A stretch of DNA of 64,000 nt from Dentipellis sp. KUC8613 (Eukaryota > Basidiomycota > Agaricomycetes > Russulales > Hericiaceae): NCBI GenBank assembly GCA_002286715.1, contig NSJX01000020.1, positions 381,873 to 445,872 of the forward strand, written 5' to 3'. The translations under genes were made by a program, and so were the position numbers. The notes beneath the pieces are model-generated. The model saw only the letters and a program-made list of their open reading frames with translations. It searched no databases and was not told the origin of the DNA. Below, one piece after another: positions 17,104 to 28,544 of the stretch (the first letter of the stretch is position 1; each line of letters begins with the position of its first letter).

Positions 17104-18670
17104 ATGGAAGAAGAACTGGCCACTGTAGTGCAGAATACCAATGCCAGTCGATATTTGAGCGGTATGTGTCGGTCACGTCTACAGGCTACTTTTACTTCTG
17201 ACTCGAATTCCACAGCGGCCGGCTTCGTCGTCCTGCTCTACGACCATGTCCTGACTTTCGACGACGAGGTGGAGTACGTCTGGAAAGCCCGGATGTCGCT
17301 CCCGAAGTTTCTTTTTCTGTTCAATCGATACCTTGTTCCGACCCTCATGGTGATTAGCACATATGGTATGAGGCCGTAATCCCGTTCATCTAGTGTTATT
17401 AACAAGCAATTTGCTTCACAGAATTTTCTGGGTTTGCCGGAAGGGTCCTTCCCGATTCTGTACGTTTCTAATTACACATGCTGCATTTCTTCGTGACTAA
17501 ATGTCTTTCTCTAGTTGTAAGCACATGGTCCCGCTAAATTGGCGCTTGAAAGCTTATACACCCGAAGCTGCAAAGCCTGGCTGTCTATCGCACTCTACTT
17601 GGGCATTCTCTGCGTCTCAAATACCAATTGTATGTCTTACACGGCACTACCCAAGTACATCAGGTTGACCGACATCCTTTACAGTTGTAGTCTTACTTCG
17701 GCTTTGGGTTTTGTGGGATCGATGGCGAAACCTGGTGGTGTGGACACTCCTCTGCTTTATCTTCACCCACCTCGCAACTTTCGGCATGGTGACATGGGTC
17801 GTCGTTCAACTGCAGCGTACGGCAACTTCTACTTCCTATTCGACACTACAGCTGACCTTGAAATCAAACAGCGGTAGCGCAGTATGATACCACTGTGCAC
17901 AGCTGTGTGCTCTCGCGACACATTTGGATGGAGGGTCTCTGGGTCCCAGGTGTACGTATCCGCGCGAGTCATACACGGATCCGCAGCCTTACGACACACA
18001 CGATCAGGTCCTCTTCGAAACGACGGTTTTTATCGGCGCGTGCTGGAATGCCATGGCGCGCCCGCGGGAGTCCAACGAGCTTCTCACGAGAGTCTTATAC
18101 CGGGATGGTTTCAACTATTTTGCTGTGAGCGCACATCACTTCCCATCAGCTGCTGCTGCATCTCGCTGACGTCCTGATCGACAACATAGGTCCTTTTGAG
18201 TGAGTGCTGGCCCCTTTTGCTTCGAGGTGCCGGAAGAGGCTGCTGATCCCTTCCCGCAGCACTGAGACTGATGAATCTGACGCTGGCGATAGTCGCACCG
18301 GTAAGTCCGCATGGGTCCAAAGATCTTCGCTTTGGCTGATCCGCGTTTCAGCTTTCACTCACCTTTCTTAGCCTCTTGTGAGCGTTCCCGTGCCCGCGCC
18401 GTCGTGTGTATCTGACCCCTCCACAGCTTCGTCTTCTGCTCCACGAACCTCACGTTCAGCAGACTGGTACTGAACCTCCGCCGCGCGTCCGCGTCCGATG
18501 CGTCCGCAGACTGCATGCCGCTCCGTACAGACCACGAAGCCAGCCCCAGCCCGACGGACCATGACCACATGCAGATGAAAGTCGTCGCAACGACGCCGAC
18601 GGACTCGCCATGTGAAAGCAGTCCGCTGGAATGCATCAGCGAGGAGACGATCGTGGAGGAGCCGATTTGA
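17104..18670 (+). CDS. DUF6533 multi-pass membrane protein
   Basis: Twelve exons fit a single 319-residue frame: 17104-17161, 17216-17365, 17422-17459, 17515-17516, 17568-17629, 17685-17816, 17872-17951, 18008-18124, 18190-18199, 18260-18300, 18352-18377 and 18427-18670. The N-terminus GFVVLLYDHVLTFDDEVEYVW followed by FLFLFNRY is the hallmark of DUF6533, a basidiomycete membrane family of unknown function. Hydrophobic segments follow: WLSIALYLGILCV, VVWTLLCFIFTHLATFGMV, LMNLTLAIVAP and LSLTFLSLFFVF. The polar tail ends EETIVEEPI. Exon 4 of 2 nt is needed to join PDS to FCKAW in frame with standard splice sites; the alternative is a weak donor (GTTTGC) that drops several residues. The intron density is extreme for 1.6 kb. 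Confidence 0.75.
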
Positions 18671-19030
18671 CCTGTAGCAACACCTGGACTCTGTATATTA
18701 GAATAAGTATAGAGCACATAATGAAGCCGCCATGCATTTGCACTGATCAACGATAGTTCACGGTCCTACCAGCCTTAGTCCTACTTGCTACATACCTATG
18801 TCGAGGATAAACGGACAACCCACTGTCAGGGTTGCAGCCTACTCACCATGCGGGATACGGGACACCAGGGCGAACGTAGCATTAGTGAGCACATGTACCA
18901 GATAAATTAAGTAGAAGTGTCCGAACTGCGTGCAGGGTATACTCGGAAACAAACCGAAAATGCGCATCGTCATCTACAAGTCCGCAGGCGCCCCAGCCAT
19001 GCATGCTCTATCACACCGCCCCACCCACAC
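18671..19030. other. Intergenic, convergent 3' ends
   Basis: 360 bp between the DUF6533 gene (+) and the DENN-like gene (-). No coding signal. Confidence 0.5.
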
Positions 19031-21022
19031 TCACGACCCGCCAAAGCCAAACAGCAGCCCAAATATGTCGCGCCAGCCCTTCTTGACGACGACCGCGCGG
19101 CCGCCGGCGTACTCCGCGACGAGCCACTCGAGGAAGCGCGCGTCGACGCTGCTGAGCGGGCCGAGCTCGAACGCGGCGATGTCGCGCGGCGTGAGCACGA
19201 CGGGGCCGGGCGTGCGCGGGACGTGCGCGGCGAGGCGCGCGAGCAGCGCGGCCGTGTTCGCGTGGAACGTCTGCAGGAGCGCGCACGTCGTCAGCACGAG
19301 CCGCGTGCGCGCCGCGTCGTCGCCGGGGCCGGGCGACGTCGAGGAGGGCGTGGTGGAGGACTTCATGAGCCGCGTGTGCGAGCTCGTCGATGCGGTGGCG
19401 GACGGCCGCGAGAGGTCGTCGTCGCCCTCGAGGCGCACGCGCCCCCAGCTGTTGAGCGACGGCGCGCTGCGCCAGGTGCCCATCCAGAGCCCGGCGCAGA
19501 CGAGGCAGGCATCTTCGTAGAGACGCCAGGGGTCTGTCCATTGGGGTGCTGAGCGCGTAGTGCCGCTTCCCTGCTGGTTGGTGCAGGTGTGATAATGTGG
19601 GAGCGAGTGCTGTGCTTCATCGGCATCGAGCTGGAGGAGGCGGTCGAGCTCGGTCCACTGATTGCCTGTTAGTTCAGCATCGGTATGGGAAGGGTGAGAC
19701 ATACAAGTTTGACATCGCTCCATGTGAATCGCACAGTCGAGAGGCGGAACACCGGGGATCTGCCGTTGGATTGAGCCTGTAGTCGCGAGATTTGGCAGGT
19801 AGGGCGGGCAGATTTGGACACTGCAGAGGTCGTGAGGTCGATTATCAGATCGTAGTATTGAGGTCGTTCTAGGAAGAGGGCATCCGTGGTACCTATCCCA
19901 GGCTGTCAGGGTTGAGCCTCAGATAAGGGCAGGAAAACGTACATGCAATCCAACCTCGCCCGTCGGCAGACTCCTCCGCAAGCTTCCGTATGTCGTGCAA
20001 AGTCACCATACCGAGCACCTTGATGCCCTTCTGATGTTTACTCTTCAGCTTCGGATTCCGGGTATCAGGGCCACTCGAAGGGCCGGCCGTTTGTGATAGA
20101 TCGCCGTCTACCTGATCTTCGTAAACCATATCCGCGGCGACCTGGCAGAAGTTACAGGCAGCTTCCACGGGCGGCTGAGTGTACAGCAGAATACGTCGTC
20201 GGCCGAGGACATGCTTGTATAATGTCAGAATGGAAGCACCCATAAGCCGCAAGAAATGAGCCAGATGCAGAGTCGGTGTGCACGAAGAGGGTTCCGCATC
20301 GGGCTGGTAAACCCGTAGTATTAGGGCGCACGTCGATGCCAATGAGGTGTCTGTGCTCACCCCGTCAAATTCTTGATCCCATCCGCTCCACACATCTGCC
20401 CCGCTGAGATCGGACGTACGCACTTTGCGCTCTTCGAAGAACTGGCGTGCGGGATCCCAGTCCGAGTCGACAGGCTCTGATATCCCGCGTGCCTCGATAG
20501 AATCGTAGATGGTGTTCACGAGCTCCTTGAGGGCTGATAGATGGCGCCAAGACCGTGGCCGCGACGATTCGGCAAGGAGAATACCCAGCGATGATAGACG
20601 GAAACCCCGGTGGCCATCTTCGGTCGTAACGCGTTTGCGGAAGACGCAGACGCCATGCCGCGCGCCTTTGGTGAAGTATCTGTTTTGGGTGTCAGAACAA
20701 GTTTGTGAGCCCGGAGTCGTGCGAAGACCTACACGACGTCGTGGTCGATGAGATGCAGCCCGCTGGGCAAGCAGCAGAATTCGACGCCATTCAAATCAAC
20801 ATCTGTTCCAGGCGTCAGACTGTATAGAGTATTTTCAAAGGAAAATCCTCACCGTCGCTAGCCTTGAGAGACCAGTCAATTACATTTCCTTGCGTGGGAT
20901 GGAAAGATGCATGAAAGATGGCAACTGCATCACAGGGCGAAGTCAGCTGTTTCGTCACCAGTTTAATGGAGACAAAGCGGACCTATGTCTTGAGGGAGGC
21001 CTTCTCTTGCGACAGAGGGCAT
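19031..21022 (-). CDS. LCHN/DENND11-like DENN-family protein (DUF2347 type)
   Basis: Exons 21022-20983, 20924-20853, 20802-20733, 20679-19943, 19892-19705 and 19657-19031 give 577 residues. The start reads AIFHASFHPTQGN, then VEFCCLPSGLHLIDHDVVYF and GVCVFRKRVTTEDGHRGFR. The core ASILTLYKHVLGRRRILLYTQPPV is the uDENN/cDENN-like signature of the LCHN group. Downstream come LFLERPQYYDLIIDL and RFTWSDVKLWTELDRLLQL. DENN proteins regulate Rab GTPases in membrane traffic; the partner here is unknown. The first donor is GTCCGC, which is weak. The last acceptor must be CAATCAG to keep WTELDRLL in frame. The C-terminal 150 residues are GC-rich and end in FGLLFGFGGS. It is divergently transcribed from NSE3. 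Confidence 0.82.
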
Positions 21023-21888
21023 GGCGGAGGACAAGGAGGAGGATGTCCTGAATTTTGGTGGTCGCAATGATCGCGGTCGGACGTCCGAGCCCAAGCAAAA
21101 CAAGCGCCCGCTCCGGCACCGTATCTGCCGCGTCACGTGTCGCCCTGACTTATTTGTTTTTCCCGTCACGCATCCGTAGCGGTGCCAAGCGCACCATCCC
21201 CGGCCCTCTCTTCATACATATACAGTACTGTTGCCAACATGTATATCCTGGAGATATGATATAAAATTTACGGTACCATCGGATATTGATAGAATTTGGG
21301 GCCTGCTTGCAAGTGGCCACCAGCCCTCGGTTTTCGCTGGCGCTCAAACGCTCGGTCTCCTTGCCGCCACTTGCAAGCAAGCCCCATATCCTATCAAAGA
21401 ACTATATACTTTATAAATATCTGCCAGCACTAGTAAGTACTCCGAGGCAAAAAGCGTGCATGTGCACTGTGCACACGTGTGAAAACTTGCTACATTCAGG
21501 TGCTGCTTAGTCAGATAAATACGACGACCCTTGCACATGCATATTGGGGGCTCATGCACATGGAGAGCATAGAAGATGTTAGTGATACATAACCCAAGTG
21601 CCGTGCAATGCATGAGCCTTGATAAAATCTTGTTGAATTACAACTGAGTTTGCACATTGGGGTGGGACTGCAAAGGTTACGGTTATGGAAGTTGATATCG
21701 GAAACTGCCGGAATGTCTCCCGCGGTCATGTGTTAGACAGTCACGTGACGTGTAGTACACGGCCTGCGGCCCACACAAACCCGGTCTCTCCCTAGAGAGA
21801 ACCGGGGATGCGTGACGACTGTGCAACGCGACCGGTCACAGTGTGGGCGCGTTCGTTCTTTCTCATCATCATCGCGTCGAGCTCACGC
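21023..21888. promoter_or_regulatory. Shared divergent promoter region of the DENN-like and NSE3 genes
   Basis: 870 bp holding the 112-bp hairpin at 21286-21397 and otherwise AT-richer unique DNA. No open frame of substance. Confidence 0.5.
21286..21397. repeat. 112-bp hairpin with 32-bp inverted arms (MITE-like)
   Basis: Left arm 21286-21317 and the reverse complement of the right arm 21366-21397 agree at 29 of 32 positions, around a 48-nt loop. The arms begin TTGATAG. No clear target-site duplication is visible. It could be a small inverted-repeat transposon remnant, a structured RNA or a chance regulatory palindrome. Confidence 0.75.
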
Positions 21889-23370
21889 ATGGCGCGCGCA
21901 GGCCCGTCTCGTTCGCAGCGCGCGACGCAACCTTCTCAGACACAGACGCAGCGGAATGGGAGGACACAGAGAAGTCAGAGGACCCAGCGACACCAGGACG
22001 AGGACGAAGAGGAGGAGGAGGAAGAGGGAGAGGAGGGAGAGGACGATGATGAGAATGGCCATGCCGAGGACGTGAGTCGCGTTCATTGACTGTATAGCAT
22101 AACATAGCTGAATGAGCTGCCTGCTACAGGATTTGTTGAAGAAGGCTCATGCTCTTGTTCGACTGGCCCTATTCAACGAGCAGAAGCGAACACCGCTCAA
22201 GAGAGATGATATATCCAAGAAAGGTACGATACAAGAGGCTCGTATTGATTACTCCGATACAGACTAACGAATCACAGTTTTGGGAACTAAGCGTGGCGCT
22301 TTCAATCATGTCTTTAGCACGGCTCAAGGTATTCTACGGGATACATTCGCCATGGAGCTGGTTGAGCTCCCCACACGCGCTGCCGCGCAGGATCTCGCGG
22401 CAGGCAAGGAGGCGGAGAAAGAGAAGGAGAAGAACAAGAAAGGAACGCAGGCCAATGGTGATGCAAATGGACATGCGGAGAAGCAGTCTGTAACGGGGCT
22501 CAAGAAAAAGAAAGGTACGCCTCGTCTATCGTGGTTACCAATATACTTGCTGACGGGCTGGGGCTGTTAGCGGCTGCGCCTGGATCGAAGACATACATCC
22601 TGCGCTCTACCCTTGACCCTGTCATCATCGAGCATGCTGCACTGACAGACGAGTCCATTCTCGAGGAAGAGGCTGCGGACGCACCGGACGACGATTCCGA
22701 CGACGAGACTGGCACTCGTACATACGGGAGCATCCTTGCATGGAACAGCTCCGACGAGCTAGGCGCTATCGGCATTCTCTACGTCGTGCTTGCAATCATT
22801 CTTGTCAACGGCAAAGTTCTCAGCGAAAGTACGTGCTATCACACCGCCCTCTTAAATATCACGCCTAATCAATTTCGCCGATTCTGCACAGTGGACCTAC
22901 GAACGACTCTTCGTCGGCTCCGCCTACCGCCAAACTCGAATGTCGCGCTCTCCGCCCATTCGACTCACCGTACTATGCCGCTCGACACCTACCTCAACCA
23001 TCTCGTGCGGCAAGGGTACCTCGACCGAACGCGCATCGGCTCATCTGGACGTAGCTCCGGCAAGCGCTCCCGGCCGACACAAACGCAGACTCAGGGCGGA
23101 AACGACGATGGGGAGACGACGTGGGAGTGGCGGTGGGGCCCGCGTGCCGGAGCCGAGGTCGGCGAGGTCGCCATTGCGCGCTTCGTGGCCGAGTTCATGG
23201 CGGAGCGCGGGGCCGCCGGGGCCGCAGACGGGAGCGACGATGAAGAGGAGGGTGGGCAGGAGGGCCGACGGAAGAGGAAGAAGCGGGCGGAGGAGGCTCA
23301 GAGGAGGTTGACGGCTTTGACGAAGGGGATTGAGAAGGCGGCGGGTGGAGAGCTCGCAGACGTCATCTGA
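21889..23370 (+). CDS. NSE3: Nse3/MAGE-domain subunit of the SMC5/6 complex
   Basis: Exons 21889-22071, 22130-22223, 22278-22514, 22571-22828 and 22892-23370 give 416 residues. The MAGE/WH core is recognised from DLLKKAHALVRLALFNEQKR, RDDISKKVLGTKRGAFNHVF, LGAIGILYVVLAIILVNGKV and LDTYLNHLVRQGYLDRTRIG, ending WRWGPRAGAEVGEVAIARFV. Nse3 pairs with Nse1 and Nse4 and binds DNA within SMC5/6, acting in recombinational repair. The N-terminus carries a run of Glu/Asp (about residues 36-60), and the C-terminus is Lys/Arg-rich. An in-frame ATG at 21808 would add 27 residues; the 21889 ATG (MARAGPSRSQ) is preferred because the added part is not conserved-looking. Confidence 0.88.
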
Positions 23371-23973
23371 GCGAGAACGAGGTTGCTATTCTGTCTGCGT
23401 TTTTTTTTTTGACGTCCGCGTGCGTTCAATTTGGTTCTTGGTAAATTATGTATACGTCTTACTGTACTTACGCTGACGACCTTCGTGTCGCATAGGTGTT
23501 GTCCGTTACTGCTAATCCTGCCTGTACATAGTCTCACCGGTAGCCTAGTTCTCGTCTCACCCGATGCGTATGTACGATTAGTGTACATTGGCCGAGGTAG
23601 TGCACTCGTAATTTTAAATGGGAGCGGCCTTTGGTATCTTCTGATCGACGAAATTGGCTGTTTTCCTCCTGTCTCACCATTATGCATAAAAGGTTTAGGC
23701 AGGAGTTGTCGTTGAGGTAGAGGGACCGCGACTCGGACGATCGATGTTCTGACATGGCTGGTGACTGGAGAAGAGTCATACTGCGTCGGAAACGGCCGAC
23801 GACACAGTGACAGAGTCAATTCGATAGAATGCGGGACTAGGAAACGACGCTCTTTGCAAGCCTGAGACCCGGCGGCGCTGCCCCATATATATAGGGGCCA
23901 TCTCTTCACTTTCTTGTGTTGACGCGTGTGGAACCTTAGCTGAACCCACTTGCGAGAACGACCTCCGAGTCCG
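23371..23973. other. Intergenic region
   Basis: 600 bp with a T10 tract just after the NSE3 stop, which fits a 3' end. A 252-codon antisense frame (24056-23298) spans it but overlaps the NSE3 3' end and lacks any domain or bias. Confidence 0.5.
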
Positions 23974-24845
23974 CATGGCACCGCCCAGTGAGTCGCCTTG
24001 TCTTCATTCTCGGCCGCTCCACACCAACCAGCATTTTTTCTTAGAATCTTTTCCATACACCGACGAGCAGTTGAAAGACGCCGGTCTTCTGGGCGAAGGC
24101 GAGGTTCCGTGAAATTATCAGTCGTATTCCACCCTGACCACCTCCCACATATATAGGCGTTTCAGACACCGTTAAAGAGGCATTGGAGATTATGCGCCAG
24201 CACCCAGGCCGCTTGGGGGGTGGGCTTCTTCGTTTTCCCCACATCTATACTATACTCACTACTTCCTTTTTAGACGTCTCTCTTTCCGCACTCCAGTCTC
24301 TGAACTCTCATGACCGTCGCGACTCTTCCTCACCCGCACCCGCGACCCAGGGCGAAGCGTCTTCACGCCCCTCCGCTTCAGATAGCCCACCTGGCTTCGA
24401 GCACATCATTCCGGAATGGGAGAGAAAAACGTACTACAACGGCATCTCTCCCGATCCTCCCGAGCTCCTCTACCGCTCGGACTTCTTCGAAAACCCGTAT
24501 ACCATCCCAGAAGGAGAGTACTCCAAGCTCCCTGAAAAGACCATTCACGGAGTCTTTGGCTCGCCGCTCAGCGCCGTTTGGAGCACTGTCGGTCCACAGA
24601 CCTGCCAGATCTTGAAGGATCGACAGATTCGTTTTACGAGCATGAGCACGGTTCGTTTCAATTACGACGACGAGGACGGCTACTATGTCAAGGGTCCTAT
24701 CGTTATCTGGATTACGACTTTCCCCGGCAGCACTACCCCTCAGAACGCACGCGATGCTTGCCCCGATATTCTTGCTCTACTCAAGGCCAATGGAGTTGAG
24801 GATGCGGTCGTCGAATGGAGTGAGGGAGTCGTAGAGATGCTGTAA
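23974..24845 (+). CDS. Conserved-looking cytosolic protein of unknown function
   Basis: Probable four-exon gene. Exon 1 is the 13 nt ATGGCACCGCCCA, with the donor GTGAGT. After a TTAG acceptor near 24044 the frame reads KSFPYTDEQLKDAGLLGEGE. After an ATAG or TCAG acceptor near 24158-24167 it reads VSDTVKEALEIMRQHPGRLG. A 54-bp intron (GTGGGC...TTTAG, about 24221-24274) precedes DVSLSALQSL, and the last exon runs to TAA at 24843-24845. The body contains GFEHIIPEWERKTYYNGI, DPPELLYRSDFFENPY and YVKGPIVIWITTFPG. I do not recognise a family. The exon 2/3 junction does not keep frame with any standard donor I can find, so the model is provisional. Confidence 0.5.
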
Positions 24846-25322
24846 GGTCTACGTCCTCTGCGCGTCGCTGAAAAAATAAATGGTTCCCTACACTTGCTGG
24901 TGACCCTCTCCCCGCGCTTGCATCGTCCTTATCTCTCTCTTGCATCCACCCACGTACGGTAACCACCGTAAATTTCTCCTCACGTACTTGTACTGTTTCA
25001 ATGATAGTCTGTAGCTTGGTAGTTCTCGCGATGCCTATGGTACATGTATATTGGCGGAGATCGGACATTCATAAAGTCCATAGCACGCTTTGACGTTCTT
25101 CTAACGAAGCGATTGATATTTTTCTATCCTTTCTCAACTATACTTGCAGGATGCCATAGGTGATAGGCGCTCTAGCGAACACGAAGCGCCGGCTCGGAAT
25201 AGGACGCGCGCTGACCGTATTACCCTTTTCGTGCTTCACCAACGCGGTCATAGCATTGCTCTGTCCTCAGCGTCCCAAGCACAACTACCGTCTCATCCGT
25301 CCAGATCGTAACCCATCGCAAG
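24846..25322. other. Intergenic, upstream of the NLR gene
   Basis: About 480 bp with no coding signal; presumably the promoter of the NLR gene at 25323. Confidence 0.5.
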
Positions 25323-28300
25323 ATGTCAGCTCACGACTCGTCCTCCGGAGAACACGCCCAAGTCCCATCGGGCGCCATCAGCCCGAACGACGCAGATCAG
25401 CCCGCTGGCGGCGGGCGCGCGGGTGCTCGCCCTGCGGCCCCGACTGTCGCCAGTAAATACCTGGACGTCACCTTGTCCAACACGAAGACCATTCTCGAGA
25501 TGCTGAAAGATGCGGGCGAGATGGCCAAGGACATCCCGTATATCAAAGCCATCTCCGGCGTGGTCGTTCAGATACTCAAGATGCGGGAGGTGCGTTTTCA
25601 TATGCCGCGATTGCGGCTGACGAAATGTGATGCTCATGGTATCGCAGGAGGTGGTGACTCTCCGCGAGAAGTGGGACGGTATCATGAATGACATCGAGGA
25701 CATCCGCAAGCTCCTCGAGGATGTGCAGCGGGATGTGAACGGCGCCAACGTCGATCTTTCGCAGGACTTAAAGGCAAGGCTGAAAAGTTTCGAGAGGTAC
25801 GTCCATGCCCGTGTCATTGCAGTTTGGTTGTGTACTCAGTCGCCGTGCAGCACGTTGCAGGATGTATCCACGGCGCTGGAGGAGAGCTGCGTCGCACGCT
25901 CGGGCATGGCTAACCGTGTCCTCAAGACCGTCCGTCGACGCGACCTCCAGGAGATGGTTAACAAGTGTGCAGACAACATCAGCAATGCTCTCAAGTATTT
26001 CAATGTGAGTTATTCTGTTGTATCATCCGTACTAATGCCGGCTTATCTTGTGTGATATCAGACTGCTCTCATTGCGGCGAACTTGGTCACAGCAAAACAG
26101 AACAACATACTGTTGAACAAGAATACATCAATTCTGGAAGACAACTCCTTGCTCCTGAATCAGAACTCCTCGACGTTGAATGCAGTGCACAAGATCATAT
26201 CATCTGAGGTATGTTTGTTGCCGCAAGTGAAGGTTTCAGAGTCTCATCACTCCATTATAGTCCCCTGCCATCAAACCCATCAGGTCAGACAAAGTGTTAT
26301 CTCTGCAATTCTCTCTAACAATCTTTTGTTCACAGCTTGAAGCCCACAATTCCTGCTAAACCTCACATCTTTCTGGGCAGAGATGATGAGGTCCGGGAGA
26401 TTGTGGCAACCATCTTGGAGAAATCTCCTGCTAGGATTGCAATCATGGGCCCTGGTGGGATTGGCAAGACATCTATTGCTCTGGCAGTGCTCCATCACCC
26501 ATCTGTCAAGGCCTTCTTTAATGGTGTATGCTACTTTGTGCCTTGTGAGGCCATTGATTCTGCAGATGCTCTCATGATGAAGATTGCAGAAATCTTGGGT
26601 GTTACTGCAGGCAAAAGTCAAGTTCTTGATGAAGATGACATCATGTCTCACTTGGGGTCCCACAAAGCTGCACTGTGCTTGGATAACTTTGAAACTCCAT
26701 GGGAGAAATCTACTTCTGGGATAGAAATGATCTTGTCTAAACTGGCTAGTTTGCCCATGATGACTATTTTGGTGACTATGAGGGGATTAAGCTATCCTCT
26801 GGGTATATCTTGGACAAAGCCTTTGTTAAAACCTATTGTACCTGTTGATGTGGAAGCTGCATTGCAGATGTTCCAGGAGCTCTCTGATATTAGAGATGAA
26901 TACAGCAAAAAACTTGTCATTGCAGTGGACTGTATTCCCCTTGCCATTGTTCTGTTGGCCTCCCTTGCAAGGGGTGATATTGATGCCTCTATGATCTGGA
27001 GAGATTGGGAAGCAGAGCATACATCCATGGTCAAAAGAGAGACCAATGAGGAGCACAGGCTGTCCAATCTTGATGTTTCCATCAAGCTTTCTTTGGAGAG
27101 TTCTAGACTCAAAGGCAGCATTGAGGCTGAGAGATTTCTCTGTTTCTTGTCAATGATGCCTGCTGGAATATCAATTTCTGCAGCAGAGAAACTACAGACT
27201 CATTTGAAACTGAAAAAATCTTTCTATTCTCTGTGCAAGATCATAGGTCAATGTGGGCTTGCATATGTTGATGAAAATAAGTATGTGAACCTGTTGTCAC
27301 CTATCAGACTCTACATTCAGGAACACCTGAAGCTTGCAGCAGCAGATTTACAGAACCTCAAGGGCTTTTTTCTTAGTTTCATTGATATACTTCATCCTAC
27401 TAGTATGTTTAGACAAGCTGCCAACATCAAGTTTTTTCTCCAACATTGTCTAGAAAAGCTGGAAGACAAAAATAACACTCTTATGTTGATGTTAATCTTC
27501 TTCAGTGTGATGAATTTTAATTGCCAGCCTGTAGGTTCAGAACTATTGTCACAATGTGCTCCATACATTGATTATTCTTGTAATTCTGCATTGGAAGACC
27601 TTTATAATCTTATGCAGACAACATCAATGATAACAAAATTAAATATGAATATAATGAAGAGGTCTATGAGTGATGCATCTAGACCTGAGAACTCAGATAA
27701 TAGAAAGTCAGCAAGACATTGGAAAACATGGGCTCTGGCCCATACCAATGCACATGATGCCCAGAATGCTGCAGATGCTGCAAACCAAGCCTCCAACTTG
27801 TTAGTTGAGCAAGCAGATATGTTAGGTCAGGGAAAACTCTTCCAACAGCTTGGTGCTTTATATCTGGTCACAGTGCAAACAGAAGAAACCAAAACAATAC
27901 TTGACAAAGCATTGAGTCTAAGTGATCAAATAGATGGGTTCTCTCTGGAGGATCAAGGAAATTGTTGGATGGTATTGGGCTTGCTATATTTCTCACAGCA
28001 TGAAATGAAAAAATCACATGGAGCATTTAAGAAATCTTATGATTCTTACAAAGAAAAAAATGACGTTATAGGCCAATTGAGAGCATTATTACAGCTTGTT
28101 CAAGTGCAGAAACTTTTACAGAATCTAGAGGCTGCTATGAATGGATTGGATATGGCATTGAAGCTTTGTAAATCTGACCAATCAGTAAACAGTTTGGCAC
28201 AAGCAGAAGTCTTATCACAGATGGCAGAGATATATTTGGAACAACAGCAAACAGATAAAGCCAAACAGAGACTTGAAGAAGCATTGACTTGTTTCATACA

Positions 28301-28544
28301 AGCAACATCCTTCACAGGTCAGGCACACATTCATATCAGGCTAGGGAGCCTCTACTGGCAGCTGGCTAAATTTAGTGCTGCCATTGCTTCCTTAAATGAG
28401 GCATTAAATCTACTCACTGCTATGACCAAAGCTGAGTATGTAGCGAAGATATGCCCTGTTCCAATAGGAGATGAAAGTGGGCTTCAAGGGCTTGTCACTT
28501 TTAGATCTTCCAAATTACTTTGGGACATAATCTCAGAAATATAA
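25323..28544 (+). CDS. NLR-like STAND protein: helical N-terminus, P-loop NTPase, TPR repeats
   Basis: Exons 25323-25589, 25648-25796, 25851-26004, 26062-26208, 26261-26283 and 26336-28544 give 982 residues. Residues 1-240 are a disordered head followed by helices (VASKYLDVTLSNTKTILEML, YIKAISGVVVQILKMREEV, KARLKSFESTLQDVSTALEE). They resemble the MLKL-type four-helix N-termini of many basidiomycete NLRs. An NTPase follows, with LGRDDEVREIV, Walker A GPGGIGKTS (about residue 284), Walker B AALCLDNFE (about 360), LVTMRG and IPLAIVLLASLA. Residues 720-950 hold tetratricopeptide-like repeats, for example QGKLFQQLGALYLVTVQTEE and LSQMAEIYLEQQQTDKAKQR. Such proteins act in non-self recognition and cell death in fungi; the trigger is unknown. 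Exons 1-4 have ordinary CpG content; the last exon is almost CpG-free yet fully open. Confidence 0.85.

Noticed and set aside
23298..24056. 252-codon open frame on the minus strand
   Set aside because: It overlaps the 3' end of NSE3 and the exons of the next gene, reads as Arg/Ser/Pro-rich sequence without a domain, and depends on low stop density in GC-rich DNA.
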